Shown: in pieces, positions 35,915 through 44,107 of the stretch
How the letters are laid out: each line of letters starts with the position of its first letter
Numbering within the stretch: position 1 is the stretch's first letter
Source: CAMBRQ01 sp945870325
GTDB lineage: Bacteria > Bacillota > Clostridia > Lachnospirales > Lachnospiraceae
Direction of reading: 5' to 3'
NCBI RefSeq assembly: GCF_050313795.1
Contig: NZ_JBNPMC010000031.1
Span: 1-44,201, forward strand
DNA: 44,201 nucleotides
The notes under the pieces: model-generated
Told to the model about the DNA's origin: nothing
What the model saw: only the letters and a program-made list of their open reading frames with translations
The model's database searches: none
Program-made: the position numbers and the translations under genes

Positions 35915-36547
35915 ATGAATTATAAAGGCGTGATTTTTGATTTGGATGGAGTTATCTGCTTTACGGATAAGTATCATTACCAGGCATGGAAGAAGATGGC
36001 AGATGATATAGGGGTATATTTTGATGAAAAGATTAATAATAGACTTCGTGGAGTGAGTCGTATGGCAAGCCTTGATATCATACTGGAACGCAGCGAGAAG
36101 TTATATACGCAGGTAGAGAAAGATATATTAGCGGATCAGAAGAATGAACTCTATAAGAAACTTCTGCATCAGATGACACCAGCGGACTTATCAGATGAAG
36201 TAAAAAGTACGATGGATGAACTTAAGAACAGAGGATGCAGGCTTGCGCTTGGCTCATCCAGCAAGAATGCAAAATTAATTCTGGAGAGATTAGGGCTTGG
36301 AGAATATTTTGATGCTGTCAGTGACGGAACTAATATTACGCATTCAAAGCCGAACCCGGAAGTGTTCTTAAAAGCAGCGGAATTCCTGGATCTAGATCCA
36401 AAAGACTGTCTGGTGGTCGAAGATGCGATTGCCGGAATAGACGCGGCGCTTGCCGGAGGATTCCACAGTGCAGGCATTGGAGAGGCAGCAGTGCATGAAA
36501 AAGTAGATTATTCATTACATACATTTGCAGATTTACTGTCTATATAG
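35915..36547 (+). CDS. pgmB: Beta-phosphoglucomutase (HAD superfamily)
   Basis: The protein has 210 residues, the usual length. HAD motif I is FDLDGVI (Asp9 nucleophile, Asp11 acid/base). The cap has LRGVSRMASLDIIL, the beta-PGM substrate signature. Motif II is LGSSSKN, motif III SKPNPEVFL, and motif IV VVEDAIAGIDAA. It converts beta-D-glucose 1-phosphate to glucose 6-phosphate in the cytoplasm through a bisphosphate intermediate. It stands in the same operon as the GH65 phosphorylase, whose product is beta-glucose 1-phosphate, so the two form a clear pathway pair. It starts at 35915 with GGAAAGAGG upstream. Confidence 0.92.
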   Translation: MNYKGVIFDLDGVICFTDKYHYQAWKKMADDIGVYFDEKINNRLRGVSRMASLDIILERSEKLYTQVEKDILADQKNELYKKLLHQMTPADLSDEVKSTMDELKNRGCRLALGSSSKNAKLILERLGLGEYFDAVSDGTNITHSKPNPEVFLKAAEFLDLDPKDCLVVEDAIAGIDAALAGGFHSAGIGEAAVHEKVDYSLHTFADLLSI

Positions 36548-36552
36548 GAGAT

Positions 36553-36596
36553 GAATTGGGGACGGGGGATTTTTCATTTTCCCTCGTCCGCAATTC
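36553..36596. repeat. REP-like palindrome between pgmB and the GH43 remnant
   Basis: GAATTG...GGACGGGGG and CCCTCGTCC..CAATTC form a stem of about 15 bp with one mismatch and one G-T pair around a T-rich loop, just after the pgmB stop. Its GGGGACGGGG core resembles dispersed intergenic palindromes of Clostridia. It may protect the upstream mRNA end. There is no T run after it on either strand. Confidence 0.5.
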
Positions 36597-36615
36597 GAAA
36601 AAAGAGGAGGAGAAT

Positions 36616-37149
36616 ATGAAAGTAACCGATATAAATATCAGAGATCCCTATGTGTTGTATACCAAGGGGAAATATTATCTCTATGGAACCAGAAGTGAGA
36701 CATGCTGGGGACCGGCAGATGGTTTCGACTGTTATATTAGTGAGGATTTTGAAGATTGGGATGGTCCGGTTGAGATTTTCCAAAGACCAGAGGGATTTTT
36801 TGCCGACCGTTTCTATTGGGCACCGGAATGTTATGAATATGAAGGTGCTTACTATCTGTTGACAACGTTAGGAAGTGAGACGATCAAGAAGGGAATATAC
36901 GTGTTAAAGTCTGACAGACCGGAAGGACCTTTTGAGATATATAGTGAAGAACTGACACCGCAAGAGTGGACAAGCATTGATGGGACTCTGTATTTGATGG
37001 AGAAGACGGAAGATTGTATATGCTATGGTCCAGTTGGAGTAAGTGTGGATATGCAATTGGAACTGCGGTATCAGATTCCGGGCAGATCGAAGGTCCATGG
37101 AGGCAATTGCCAGAGCCTGTATTTCCCGAAAATGGCGGTCATGGGATGA
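36616..37149 (+). pseudogene. GH43-like protein, N-terminal part of a broken gene
   Basis: From the ATG at 36616 (GAGGAGGAG upstream) it encodes VTDINIRDPYVLYTKGKYYLYGTRSETCWGPADGFDCYISEDFEDW and YWAPECYEYEGAYYLLTT, the first blades of a GH43 propeller with the catalytic RDP. After SIDGTLYLMEK (near 37000) family similarity ends, and the tail to the stop at 37151 is out of frame. The next GH43 segment continues in the +1 frame from 37014. About 80-90 propeller residues are missing between them, so the gene has an internal deletion plus frameshift. An in-frame ATG at 36556 has no ribosome binding site. Confidence 0.78.
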
Positions 37150-37268
37150 TGTTTTATACAGATAACGGAGAGATGAAATATACGTTACATTTCCCGAATG
37201 ATAAGTATCAGGAGAGACCGATTTTCAAGAATCTGGCAATCAAAGATGGAACAGTTGTAATGTTATAG
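37014..37268 (+). pseudogene. GH43-like protein, C-terminal part of a broken gene
   Basis: It encodes YMLWSSWSKCGYAIGTAVSDSGQIEGPWRQLPEPVF, then ENGGHGMMFYTDNGEMKYTLHFPN and ERPIF, which is the last blade of the same GH43 protein as the preceding feature. The frame differs by one from the N-terminal part, and the upstream codons (EDGRLYMLW) overlap its coding sequence at about 37003-37020. No start site is visible. It ends 15 bp before the membrane-protein gene. Confidence 0.78.
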
Positions 37269-37283
37269 AAAGAGGGTAAAACT

Positions 37284-37727
37284 ATGTTTAGAAGAGAGCA
37301 GTTCGGTATTGTGTTTAATACGGTTTTTTCGATTGTATTTAGCGCGGCGCTTACTTTTTTTGTAAAATTCATGAATGGTCAGTTGACTTTTGAGACATTT
37401 TTGATGGGCTTTGTGCCGTCTTTTGCAATTAACTTTGTGCTTGGTTCCTACATACCACTTGTGAAGGTAGGCAATGCATTCGCCGGAATCTTCATAAAAG
37501 ATGAAAAGAATCCGGTATTCTATTTCCTGCGTATCTTTATGATCGTGCTGATTATGACGGCGGCAATGAGTTTTCTTGTTATGTTTTCGGAGATGGGATT
37601 TACGAAAGTCTTACTCGTTGCTTTCATAGCATCTTTTCCGGCTACATTCGTGTTCGCATATATTGTTGGGGTGGTAGTATTTCCATTCTTATTCAAAATG
37701 ACACAGACTTTGTGTGTGAAAGAGTAA
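37284..37727 (+). CDS. Small four-helix membrane protein (DUF2798-like)
   Basis: The protein has 147 residues with two similar halves, each a pair of hydrophobic segments: FGIVFNTVFSIVFSAALTFFV / FVPSFAINFVLGSYIPLV and FLRIFMIVLIMTAAMSFLVMF / FIASFPATFVFAYIVGVVVFPFLF. That tandem two-helix arrangement fits the DUF2798 family, which has no known function. It starts at 37284 with AGAAAGAGGG. It lies at the tail of unit E, before the ThrE genes, and no sugar role is apparent. Confidence 0.72.
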   Translation: MFRREQFGIVFNTVFSIVFSAALTFFVKFMNGQLTFETFLMGFVPSFAINFVLGSYIPLVKVGNAFAGIFIKDEKNPVFYFLRIFMIVLIMTAAMSFLVMFSEMGFTKVLLVAFIASFPATFVFAYIVGVVVFPFLFKMTQTLCVKE

Positions 37728-37754
37728 GGTCCTGGCACGATAAAGGAGAAAACT

Positions 37755-38522
37755 ATGAATGATGTGGAATATATTTTGGATTTTGTGGCAGGTCTTGGGA
37801 GTCGTATGTTGTATACAGGTGCGAATCTGGAGCGCGTGGATGATACGATGACTCGCATCTGTCTTAGTTACCACCTGGAATCGATCAGTATCTTTTCGCT
37901 GAGTAGCACGATTATAGTCAGTGCAAGGTCAGCAGGCGGTGCTTATGGTTCACGCCAGATTACAGTGCCGCCCGCCAGTATCCATCTGGAGAAACTAAAC
38001 CGGCTGAATTGCTTATCCAGGCGCATATGTGCAGAGAAACCAGAACCGGCAGTATTGGCTGGATTGCTTGAAGAGGCAGAGCAGGTAGAAGAGTATTCTG
38101 TGTTGACGGTGATTCTTGGATATCTGGCTGCAATGACTAGTCTATGTGTCATCTTTGGCGGAAATATCCTTGATATTGTGGCAGCGGATTGTATTACGGT
38201 TGCGCTTTACTGGATCGTCCGGTGGCTTTCCAGACCGAATCTGAACCATATCGTTGTGAATACACTGTGTATGTGGTTCGCCGGAACGCTTGCCATTGTG
38301 CTGGTCAGTCTTGGAATCGGAGAGCATGTCTTCAGTATTATCATTACCAGCAGCATGATGATGATTCCAGGAATTCCACTGGTGAACTCTGTAAGGAATA
38401 TTCTGTGTGGAAATGAGATGAATGGAATCATTGAATTCTTTAAAGTGATTTTAGAGACGATAGCAATCGTATTGGGGCTGATTCTGAGTATCTATATGTT
38501 TGGAGGGCTGATACGATGGTAG
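37755..38522 (+). CDS. Split threonine/serine exporter ThrE, large subunit (ThrE_1)
   Basis: The protein has 255 residues. The N-terminal cytoplasmic region has the ThrE_1/DUF1212 signature: AGLGSRMLYTGANLERVDDTMTRICLSYHLESISIFSLSSTIIVSA. Several membrane segments follow (LTVILGYLAAMTSLCVIFG, LAIVLVSLGIGEHVFSIIITSSMMMIPGIPLVNSVRNI). In this family the two halves of ThrE are often encoded by adjacent genes, and the ThrE_2 gene overlaps this one by 7 bases. The pair should form an inner-membrane exporter of threonine/serine or a related small molecule. The relation to sugar use is unclear; it may be a downstream hitchhiker. Confidence 0.88.
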   Translation: MNDVEYILDFVAGLGSRMLYTGANLERVDDTMTRICLSYHLESISIFSLSSTIIVSARSAGGAYGSRQITVPPASIHLEKLNRLNCLSRRICAEKPEPAVLAGLLEEAEQVEEYSVLTVILGYLAAMTSLCVIFGGNILDIVAADCITVALYWIVRWLSRPNLNHIVVNTLCMWFAGTLAIVLVSLGIGEHVFSIIITSSMMMIPGIPLVNSVRNILCGNEMNGIIEFFKVILETIAIVLGLILSIYMFGGLIRW

Positions 38523-38998
38523 AAAATATGAAATTGATCCTCTTTTCTTTCACAGCTTCGGCAGGTTTCGGTATCGTATTTCGGATTGAGAAGAAGAAAC
38601 TTTTGTGGGCAGGGCTTGGAGGTGCATTGACCCGCTGTGCTTATCTGTTTTTGTTAGAAATTACGGATCAGAGGATTCTCTATACGTTACTGGCAGCAAT
38701 GTTCGCTGCTCTCTATGCGGAGATCATGGAGATGTATCAGAAGATGCCGTCTACCGTATTCTTATATCCAGCAATTATTCCGCTGATCCCCGGAGATCTG
38801 CTCTATAACACGGCAGTTAATCTGATATTACAGGACATTCCGGAGATGTTAAGCAATGCCAGGAATTGCGTGCTGTCACTTGCGGGGATGAGTATTGGGT
38901 TCGTTATCATCTCTACATTTACATATTATAGAAGGATTTATTATGTGAGTAAGGACATTGCGTATCACATCATGTATTGGCAGAAGAGAAAGGAATAA
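38516..38998 (+). CDS. Split threonine/serine exporter ThrE, small subunit (ThrE_2)
   Basis: The protein has 160 residues and about four to five hydrophobic segments. The ThrE_2/DUF3815 motif VFLYPAIIPLIPGDLLYNTAVNLIL (about 81-105) is present. The start at 38516 lies inside the preceding gene, with GGAGGG 8 bases before, so the two are translationally coupled. It is the final gene of unit E. Only a weak hairpin with a T run (about 38998-39040) follows it, so some read-through toward the next AraC gene is possible. Confidence 0.87.
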   Translation: MVENMKLILFSFTASAGFGIVFRIEKKKLLWAGLGGALTRCAYLFLLEITDQRILYTLLAAMFAALYAEIMEMYQKMPSTVFLYPAIIPLIPGDLLYNTAVNLILQDIPEMLSNARNCVLSLAGMSIGFVIISTFTYYRRIYYVSKDIAYHIMYWQKRKE

Positions 38999-39030
38999 CT
39001 TGCGATTCCTTGATATGTTTTCTGCAAGTC

Positions 39031-39060
39031 TTGATTTTTGAAGGAGAAAGTTAGTATACT
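39031..39060 (+). promoter_or_regulatory. Promoter of the AraC gene at 39116
   Basis: TTGATT (39031-39036) and TATACT (39055-39060), 18 bp apart, about 55 bp before the ATG at 39116. They lie inside the stretch between an in-frame TTG at 39038 and the ATG, which supports the shorter start. Confidence 0.6.
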
Positions 39061-39115
39061 AATCATATTGTGGAATTTAATCAGCCAAAACATGCAAGGG
39101 AAGGAATCGTCAGGG

Positions 39116-40099
39116 ATGAATGAACAATTAATCAGAAAGATGCAGGAGATCTCTCCGGAAGAGCAGAGTTATCTGGATGGCGATATGGCTGTTAAAAAGG
39201 ATATCTATACCAGTAAAAATACGTTAGAAATAGACCGGAACCGGTTTTTAAAAGAAGGCCGTCTGGTTACCGTGCGTCCTCACAGCCGTTTTATAGAATT
39301 CCCTGCCCACAGGCATAATTATATAGAAATTATGTATGTGTGCAAAGGAACGATTACGCATTATTTGGATGGAAAAGAAGTTACAATGCAAAAGGGTGAT
39401 ATGCTGCTTTTGAATCAGCATGTGCAGCATGGAGTGCAAAAGGCGGGGTATGATGATATCGGGATTAATTTCATTGCACTTCCGGAGTTCTTTGACATAC
39501 CGCTTCAGATGCTTAAGGAGAAGAATGTATTGGCGGAATTCTTGGTAGATACGCTTAGGCAGAATAATCCGGTATCTCATTATCTACTGTTTCGACTGGA
39601 GGAAGATCCGGCGATTGAGAATCTTATGGAAAATATGATTGCATCGATGATGAATGATGACCGCAATGAAGACGGCATTAATCAATATACTATGGGGATC
39701 GTATTTTTGTATCTTTTGAGACATGTAGATTGTCTGACGCAGAATTCTTCCCAAAGTTATAAGGATGTAGTTGTTCAGTCTACACTGAATTATATTGATA
39801 CCTGGTATAAGACGGCGAATCTGACGAAGATCGCGGAGGATTTCCATCAGTCGTTGTCTGTACTCAGTAAGTTGATTAAGCAGAGTACAGGGTTCACTTT
39901 TCAGGAACTCTTGCAGCGGAAGCGATTCCAGAAGGCAGTGATGCTTCTGGTAGAATCAGATCTTTCGGTGGAGGAGATTGTAGCGGCGGTGGGGTATGAG
40001 AATCAGAGTTGTTTTTATCGGCAGTTTAAGGCGAGATATGGGATGACACCGAGGAAGTACCGGCTGGAGCATAAGGATGATCAGGAGATTAGGATATAG
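39116..40099 (+). CDS. AraC-family regulator next to rhaBAD
   Basis: The protein has 327 residues from the ATG at 39116. A longer in-frame TTG start (39038) would cover the promoter and is not favoured. The N-terminal cupin domain has FPAHRHNYIEIMYVCKGTITHYLDGKEVTMQKGDMLLLNQHVQHGV, with the His-containing metal/sugar motif. The C-terminal HTH_18 has NLTKIAEDFHQSLSVLSKLIKQSTGFTFQELLQRKRF and VEEIVAAVGYENQSCFYRQFKARYGMTPRKYR. It has its own promoter and terminator and lies 262 bp before rhaB, whose upstream region carries two AATCAAG repeats. A RhaS/RhaR-like control of rhamnose catabolism is plausible, but it is not shown that this is the same lineage. Confidence 0.88.
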   Translation: MNEQLIRKMQEISPEEQSYLDGDMAVKKDIYTSKNTLEIDRNRFLKEGRLVTVRPHSRFIEFPAHRHNYIEIMYVCKGTITHYLDGKEVTMQKGDMLLLNQHVQHGVQKAGYDDIGINFIALPEFFDIPLQMLKEKNVLAEFLVDTLRQNNPVSHYLLFRLEEDPAIENLMENMIASMMNDDRNEDGINQYTMGIVFLYLLRHVDCLTQNSSQSYKDVVVQSTLNYIDTWYKTANLTKIAEDFHQSLSVLSKLIKQSTGFTFQELLQRKRFQKAVMLLVESDLSVEEIVAAVGYENQSCFYRQFKARYGMTPRKYRLEHKDDQEIRI

Positions 40100-40105
40100 A
40101 AGGTG

Positions 40106-40162
40106 GAGAGTCAGATGGATTCATCTATGTGTGGACATAGGAATTCATGTGACTCTCTTTTT
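40106..40162 (+). terminator. Terminator of the AraC gene
   Basis: GAGAGTCA ... TGACTCTC with an extended inner stem (GATGGATTCATCTATG against CATAGGAATTCATG) and then TTTTT (40158-40162), starting 7 bp after the AraC stop. Confidence 0.8.
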
Positions 40163-40245
40163 GGTTCTACAATTGTAAGAAACTGTTGGTGGCAGGTCCT
40201 GAATATGTCTATTATTCCTAATGTGGAAAATAAGGACAGTTTTTT

Positions 40246-40289
40246 AATCAAGTGAGAATCTAAAAATCAAGAACTCCATCTGCTATATT
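40246..40289 (+). promoter_or_regulatory. Candidate promoter and direct repeats before rhaB
   Basis: The heptamer AATCAAG occurs at 40246-40252 and 40265-40271 (19 bp apart). The second copy reaches a weak -35 position, and TATATT (40284-40289) is a good -10. The layout resembles an AraC-type direct-repeat site. The rhaB start is about 72 bp on. The remainder of the gap shows only the upstream terminator. Confidence 0.5.
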
Positions 40290-40360
40290 AGAATCACAAG
40301 GAAGAAAAAAGACAAGAAGAATGCATGAAAAGCAAAAACCAATAGAAAGGAGCGAATGAG

Positions 40361-41767
40361 ATGCATACATATTATCTTGCGGTAGATATCGGCGCCTCCA
40401 GCGGGCGGCATATCCTGGGACATCTGGAGAATGGCAGAATGGTTCTGGAAGAGATCTACCGTTTTGAAAATGGAATGGCGAATCAGGACGGTAAAAAATT
40501 ATGGGAGGTTGACCGGATATTTACAGAGATTGTAAATGGAATGAAACGCTGCAAAGAATTGAATCAGATACCGGTGAGCATGTCCATAGATACCTGGGCA
40601 GTAGACTATGTGCTGTTAGACGAGAAGGATCAGATTCTTGGTGATACCTATGGCTACCGGGACAGCAGAACAACAGGAATGGATGAGAAGGTATATGAAC
40701 GGATTCCGGAAGCAGACCTCTATCATAAGACAGGGATCCAGAAGCAGATATTTAACACCATCTACCAGTTAATGGCAGTGAAGCAGAGCACGCCAGAACT
40801 TCTAGGTAAAGCAAAGACATTCCTTATGCTGCCGGACTATTTCCAGTTCCTGCTGACCGGCAATAAAGTATCGGAATATACCAACGGTACGTCCACACAA
40901 TTAGTAAGTCCATTGCTGAATCAATGGGATGAGGCTTTGCTTGACCGGCTGGGGTATCCGAAAGAGATGTTTCTGCCGCTGTCATTGCCCGGAACTGTGG
41001 TCGGCAATCTGACAGAAGAGATGCAAAAAGAAGTAGGCTATGATCTTACAGTGGTACTTTGTGCCAGCCATGACACGGCTTCTGCGGTTATGGCAATGCC
41101 GAAAGAAGAGGGTACGGGCTTATATATCAGTTCCGGTACCTGGTCATTGATGGGAACAGAGGTGGTGGATGCCATCTGTACCGAAGACAGCAGAAAAGCG
41201 AACTTTACCAATGAAGGCGGATATGACTATCGTTTCCGTTATCTGAAGAATATCATGGGGCTGTGGATGATCCAGTCAGTCAGACATGAATTAGAAGATG
41301 CATATTCTTTTGCAGAACTTTGTGAAATGGCAGAAGCGTGCAAGGAGTTCCCTTCAAGAGTGGATGTAAATGATGATGTATTCCTTGCTCCGGACAGTAT
41401 GATTCAGGCAATCAAGGATTATTGCGTGGATACAGATCAGCAGGTGCCGGAGTCGGTCGGAGAATTGGCAAGCGTGATCTACCAGAGTCTTGCAGAATGC
41501 TATGGCAGGACGGTACGTGAGATAGAGGAGAATACGCATCAGGAATATGATTGTATCCATATCATTGGCGGCGGTTCCAATGCCTCCTATCTGAATCAGT
41601 TGACAGCCAATGCGACCAGGAAAAAGGTGCTTGCTGGTCCGGGAGAGGCAACCGCGATTGGAAATATGATGGCACAGATGATTCGGAGCGGAGAACTTCA
41701 GAGTCTGTCCGAAGCAAGAAGATGTGTATTAGAATCATTTGATATTAAAGAATACAAGCCTATCTAA
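40361..41767 (+). CDS. rhaB: Rhamnulokinase
   Basis: The protein has 468 residues, normal for the FGGY kinase family. The N-terminal phosphate-binding start is VDIGASSGRHILG. Family stretches follow: SIDTWAVDYVLLDEK, GDTYGYRDSRTTGM, HKTGIQKQIFNTIYQLMAVK, ASHDTASAVMAMP and SSGTWSLMGTE, with the sugar kinase C-terminal HIIGGGSNASYLNQLTANATRKKVLAGPGEATAIGN. It phosphorylates L-rhamnulose to L-rhamnulose 1-phosphate with ATP in the cytoplasm. First gene of rhaBAD, and rhaA follows after 36 bp. The start ATG at 40361 has GAAAGGAG about 9 bases before. Confidence 0.95.
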   Translation: MHTYYLAVDIGASSGRHILGHLENGRMVLEEIYRFENGMANQDGKKLWEVDRIFTEIVNGMKRCKELNQIPVSMSIDTWAVDYVLLDEKDQILGDTYGYRDSRTTGMDEKVYERIPEADLYHKTGIQKQIFNTIYQLMAVKQSTPELLGKAKTFLMLPDYFQFLLTGNKVSEYTNGTSTQLVSPLLNQWDEALLDRLGYPKEMFLPLSLPGTVVGNLTEEMQKEVGYDLTVVLCASHDTASAVMAMPKEEGTGLYISSGTWSLMGTEVVDAICTEDSRKANFTNEGGYDYRFRYLKNIMGLWMIQSVRHELEDAYSFAELCEMAEACKEFPSRVDVNDDVFLAPDSMIQAIKDYCVDTDQQVPESVGELASVIYQSLAECYGRTVREIEENTHQEYDCIHIIGGGSNASYLNQLTANATRKKVLAGPGEATAIGNMMAQMIRSGELQSLSEARRCVLESFDIKEYKPI

Positions 41768-41803
41768 AACGGAAGGATTAAAATCAAGAAAAGGAGAATG
41801 ATT

Positions 41804-43066
41804 ATGGCAACAAGTAAACGTTATGAATCAGCAAAAGAAATCTACGCAAAATTAGGTGTAGATACAGGAGCAGCAATTGAGAAATGTATGACAATTCCGG
41901 TATCTCTGCACTGCTGGCAGGGAGATGATGTCATCGGATTCGACCATGACGGTCCTCTGACCGGAGGTATCCAGACAACTGGAGATTATCCGGGACGAGC
42001 AAGAACACCGGAAGAACTTCTTGCGGATATGGATAAGGCAATGAGCCTGATGCCGGGGAAGAAAAAAATCAACGTACATGCCTGCTATGCGATCTTCGAG
42101 GATGGAGAGTTCGCAGACCGTGATAAACTAGAACCAAAGCATTTCCAGAAATGGGTGGATTTCGCAAAGGAAAGAGGAATGGGACTGGACTTTAACCCGA
42201 CTTTCTTCTCTCATGATAAGGTAAAAGACGGACTGACATTATCAAGTCCGGATGAAGAGACAAGACGTTTTTGGATTGAACATGGAAAAGCCTGCATTCG
42301 TATCTCTTCTTATTTTGCAGAACAGACAGGAGTTCCTTGTGTCATGAATATCTGGACCGGAGATGGATACAAGGATGTCCCGGCAGACCGTATGGGACCA
42401 AGAATGCGCTATAAAGCATCCATTGATGAGATTCTGTCTGAGCCATACGATCCAAAGATGGTGAAGCCTTGCGTAGAATCCAAGGTATTTGGGATTGGTG
42501 TAGAGGCATATACGGTAGGATCTGCGGAGTTCTCCCTGAGTTATGCAGCAGCGAATATCGATAAATGCCTGCCACTGATGGATAACGGTCACTATCATCC
42601 GACAGAGATGGTATCGGATAAGATTCCGGCACTTCTTACCTTTTTCCCGGAGATTGCGTTGCATGTAACCCGTCCGATTCGTTGGGATTCTGACCATGTA
42701 GTATTGCTGGATGATGAGACAAAAGAGATTGCAAAAGAGATCGTTCGCTGTGAAGGTGGTATTGAGCGTACCTATATTGCACTGGATTACTTTGATGCAT
42801 CCATCAATCGTATCTCTGCCTGGGTAACCGGATTCAGAAGTTTCCAGAAAGCGCTCCTTAGCGCGTTGTGTACACCGAATGAGATGCTGAAAGAACTGCA
42901 GGATACCAACCAGATGTCGAAAAAGATGGTATTGATGGAGGAATGTAAGACACTTCCATTCGGAGATGTATGGGAAGAATACTGCAGCAGATGTGGCGTG
43001 GCAGCAGAAGGATGGTTTGAAGATGTTGTGAAATATGAGGAAGAAGTGCTGAGTCAGAGGAATTAG
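41804..43066 (+). CDS. rhaA: L-rhamnose isomerase
   Basis: The protein has 420 residues from the ATG at 41804; an ATG at 41798 is only 1 base from the AAGGAG site, so the second fits better. The TIM-barrel sugar isomerase has metal-ligand stretches GIGVEAYTVGS (Glu), LPLMDNGHYHPTE (Asp, His) and RWDSDHVV (Asp), matching the Mn-binding ligand set of E. coli RhaA (Glu, Asp, His, Asp). The N-terminal IPVSLHCWQGDDVIGFD is the family hallmark. It converts L-rhamnose to L-rhamnulose in the cytoplasm. It follows rhaB and precedes rhaD by 139 bp, a gap that is AT-rich and could hold a weak internal promoter. Confidence 0.96.
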   Translation: MATSKRYESAKEIYAKLGVDTGAAIEKCMTIPVSLHCWQGDDVIGFDHDGPLTGGIQTTGDYPGRARTPEELLADMDKAMSLMPGKKKINVHACYAIFEDGEFADRDKLEPKHFQKWVDFAKERGMGLDFNPTFFSHDKVKDGLTLSSPDEETRRFWIEHGKACIRISSYFAEQTGVPCVMNIWTGDGYKDVPADRMGPRMRYKASIDEILSEPYDPKMVKPCVESKVFGIGVEAYTVGSAEFSLSYAAANIDKCLPLMDNGHYHPTEMVSDKIPALLTFFPEIALHVTRPIRWDSDHVVLLDDETKEIAKEIVRCEGGIERTYIALDYFDASINRISAWVTGFRSFQKALLSALCTPNEMLKELQDTNQMSKKMVLMEECKTLPFGDVWEEYCSRCGVAAEGWFEDVVKYEEEVLSQRN

Positions 43067-43205
43067 TATATAATATACTGATATTCTGATAATATACTTA
43101 TTCGAATATTCTGCAAGACAATTTCTGCGAAAAGGCAGATGAGCATGAGCAGATGGGTATGAAATGATTGAGGATAAAAATAGATAAGACGAGGAGATAT
43201 AAGTT

Positions 43206-44036
43206 ATGAGTAATATATTAGATGCAAAATTTGTACAGGGATTTATCCGTATGTGTAATGATGGATGGGAACAGGGATGGCATGAGAGAAATGGCGGCAA
43301 CCTGTCTTATCGTATGAAGGCAGAAGAAGTAGAAGAAATCAGAAGTTTCTTAAGTTTTGATGGCGAGTGGAAACCAATCGGAACATCCGTACCGGATCTT
43401 GCCGGAGAGTTCTTCATGGTAACAGGAAGTGGGAAATATTTCCGCAACGTTATCTTAGATCCGGAGGACAGTATCTGTGTAATCGAACTGGATGAAAAGG
43501 GCGAGAATTACAGAATCTGCTGGGGCTTGGTAAATGGCGGCAGGCCGACCAGTGAACTTCCAAGCCACCTGATGAATCATGAGGTGAAGAAGGCAGCATC
43601 TGGCGGAGCACATCGTGTCATCTATCATGCACATACCACCAATGTAATCGCGCTTACTTTCGTGCTGCCTTTGAAGGACGAAGTATTTACAAGAGAACTG
43701 TGGGAGATGGCTACCGAGTGTCCGGTTGTATTCCCGTCAGGAGTTGGTGTTGTGGGCTGGATGGTACCGGGAGGTCGTGATATCGCAGTTGCAACCAGTG
43801 AACTGATGAAGAAATATGACGTAGCAATCTGGGCACATCATGGAATGTTCTGCTCCGGCGAGGACTTTGATCTGACATTTGGCCTGATGCATACGGTAGA
43901 GAAGTCTGCAGAGATTCTGGTGAAGATGCTGTCTATGCGTTCGGACAAACTGCAGACGATCACACCACAGAATTTCCGCGATCTGGCAGTGGATTTCAAG
44001 GTGACATTGCCTGAGGAATTCTTATATGAAAAATAG
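43206..44036 (+). CDS. rhaD: Rhamnulose-1-phosphate aldolase
   Basis: The protein has 276 residues, normal for this class II aldolase. The phosphate-binding NGGNLSYR (about 23-30) and the zinc-binding YHAHTTN (HxH), with a third ligand in WAHHGMFC, are present. It cleaves L-rhamnulose 1-phosphate to DHAP and L-lactaldehyde. It starts at the ATG at 43206 with GACGAGGAG upstream. Last gene of unit G; a strong terminator is 72 bp downstream. Lactaldehyde reductase and propanediol genes are not in the window. Confidence 0.95.
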   Translation: MSNILDAKFVQGFIRMCNDGWEQGWHERNGGNLSYRMKAEEVEEIRSFLSFDGEWKPIGTSVPDLAGEFFMVTGSGKYFRNVILDPEDSICVIELDEKGENYRICWGLVNGGRPTSELPSHLMNHEVKKAASGGAHRVIYHAHTTNVIALTFVLPLKDEVFTRELWEMATECPVVFPSGVGVVGWMVPGGRDIAVATSELMKKYDVAIWAHHGMFCSGEDFDLTFGLMHTVEKSAEILVKMLSMRSDKLQTITPQNFRDLAVDFKVTLPEEFLYEK

Positions 44037-44107
44037 CATAGATCGAAAGATACTTGTGTAGAAGACCTGAAAGAGTTGTTCCGCAAGTTGATGTAAATGA
44101 TAGTAAA

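Noticed and set aside
39038..39115. TTG-started extension of the AraC protein
   Set aside because: It overlaps a promoter (TTGATT, TATACT) and the extension has no family similarity.
40205..40226. ATGTC ... ATGTGG before rhaB as a relaxed copy of the regulon operator
   Set aside because: The GGAT part is missing, the half-site spacing is 16 not 24, and no -10 stands at 50 bp.
42242..43300. A 352-codon minus-strand frame opposite rhaA and rhaD
   Set aside because: It is antisense to two well-conserved enzymes, has no family features and no ribosome binding site; a shadow of codon bias.
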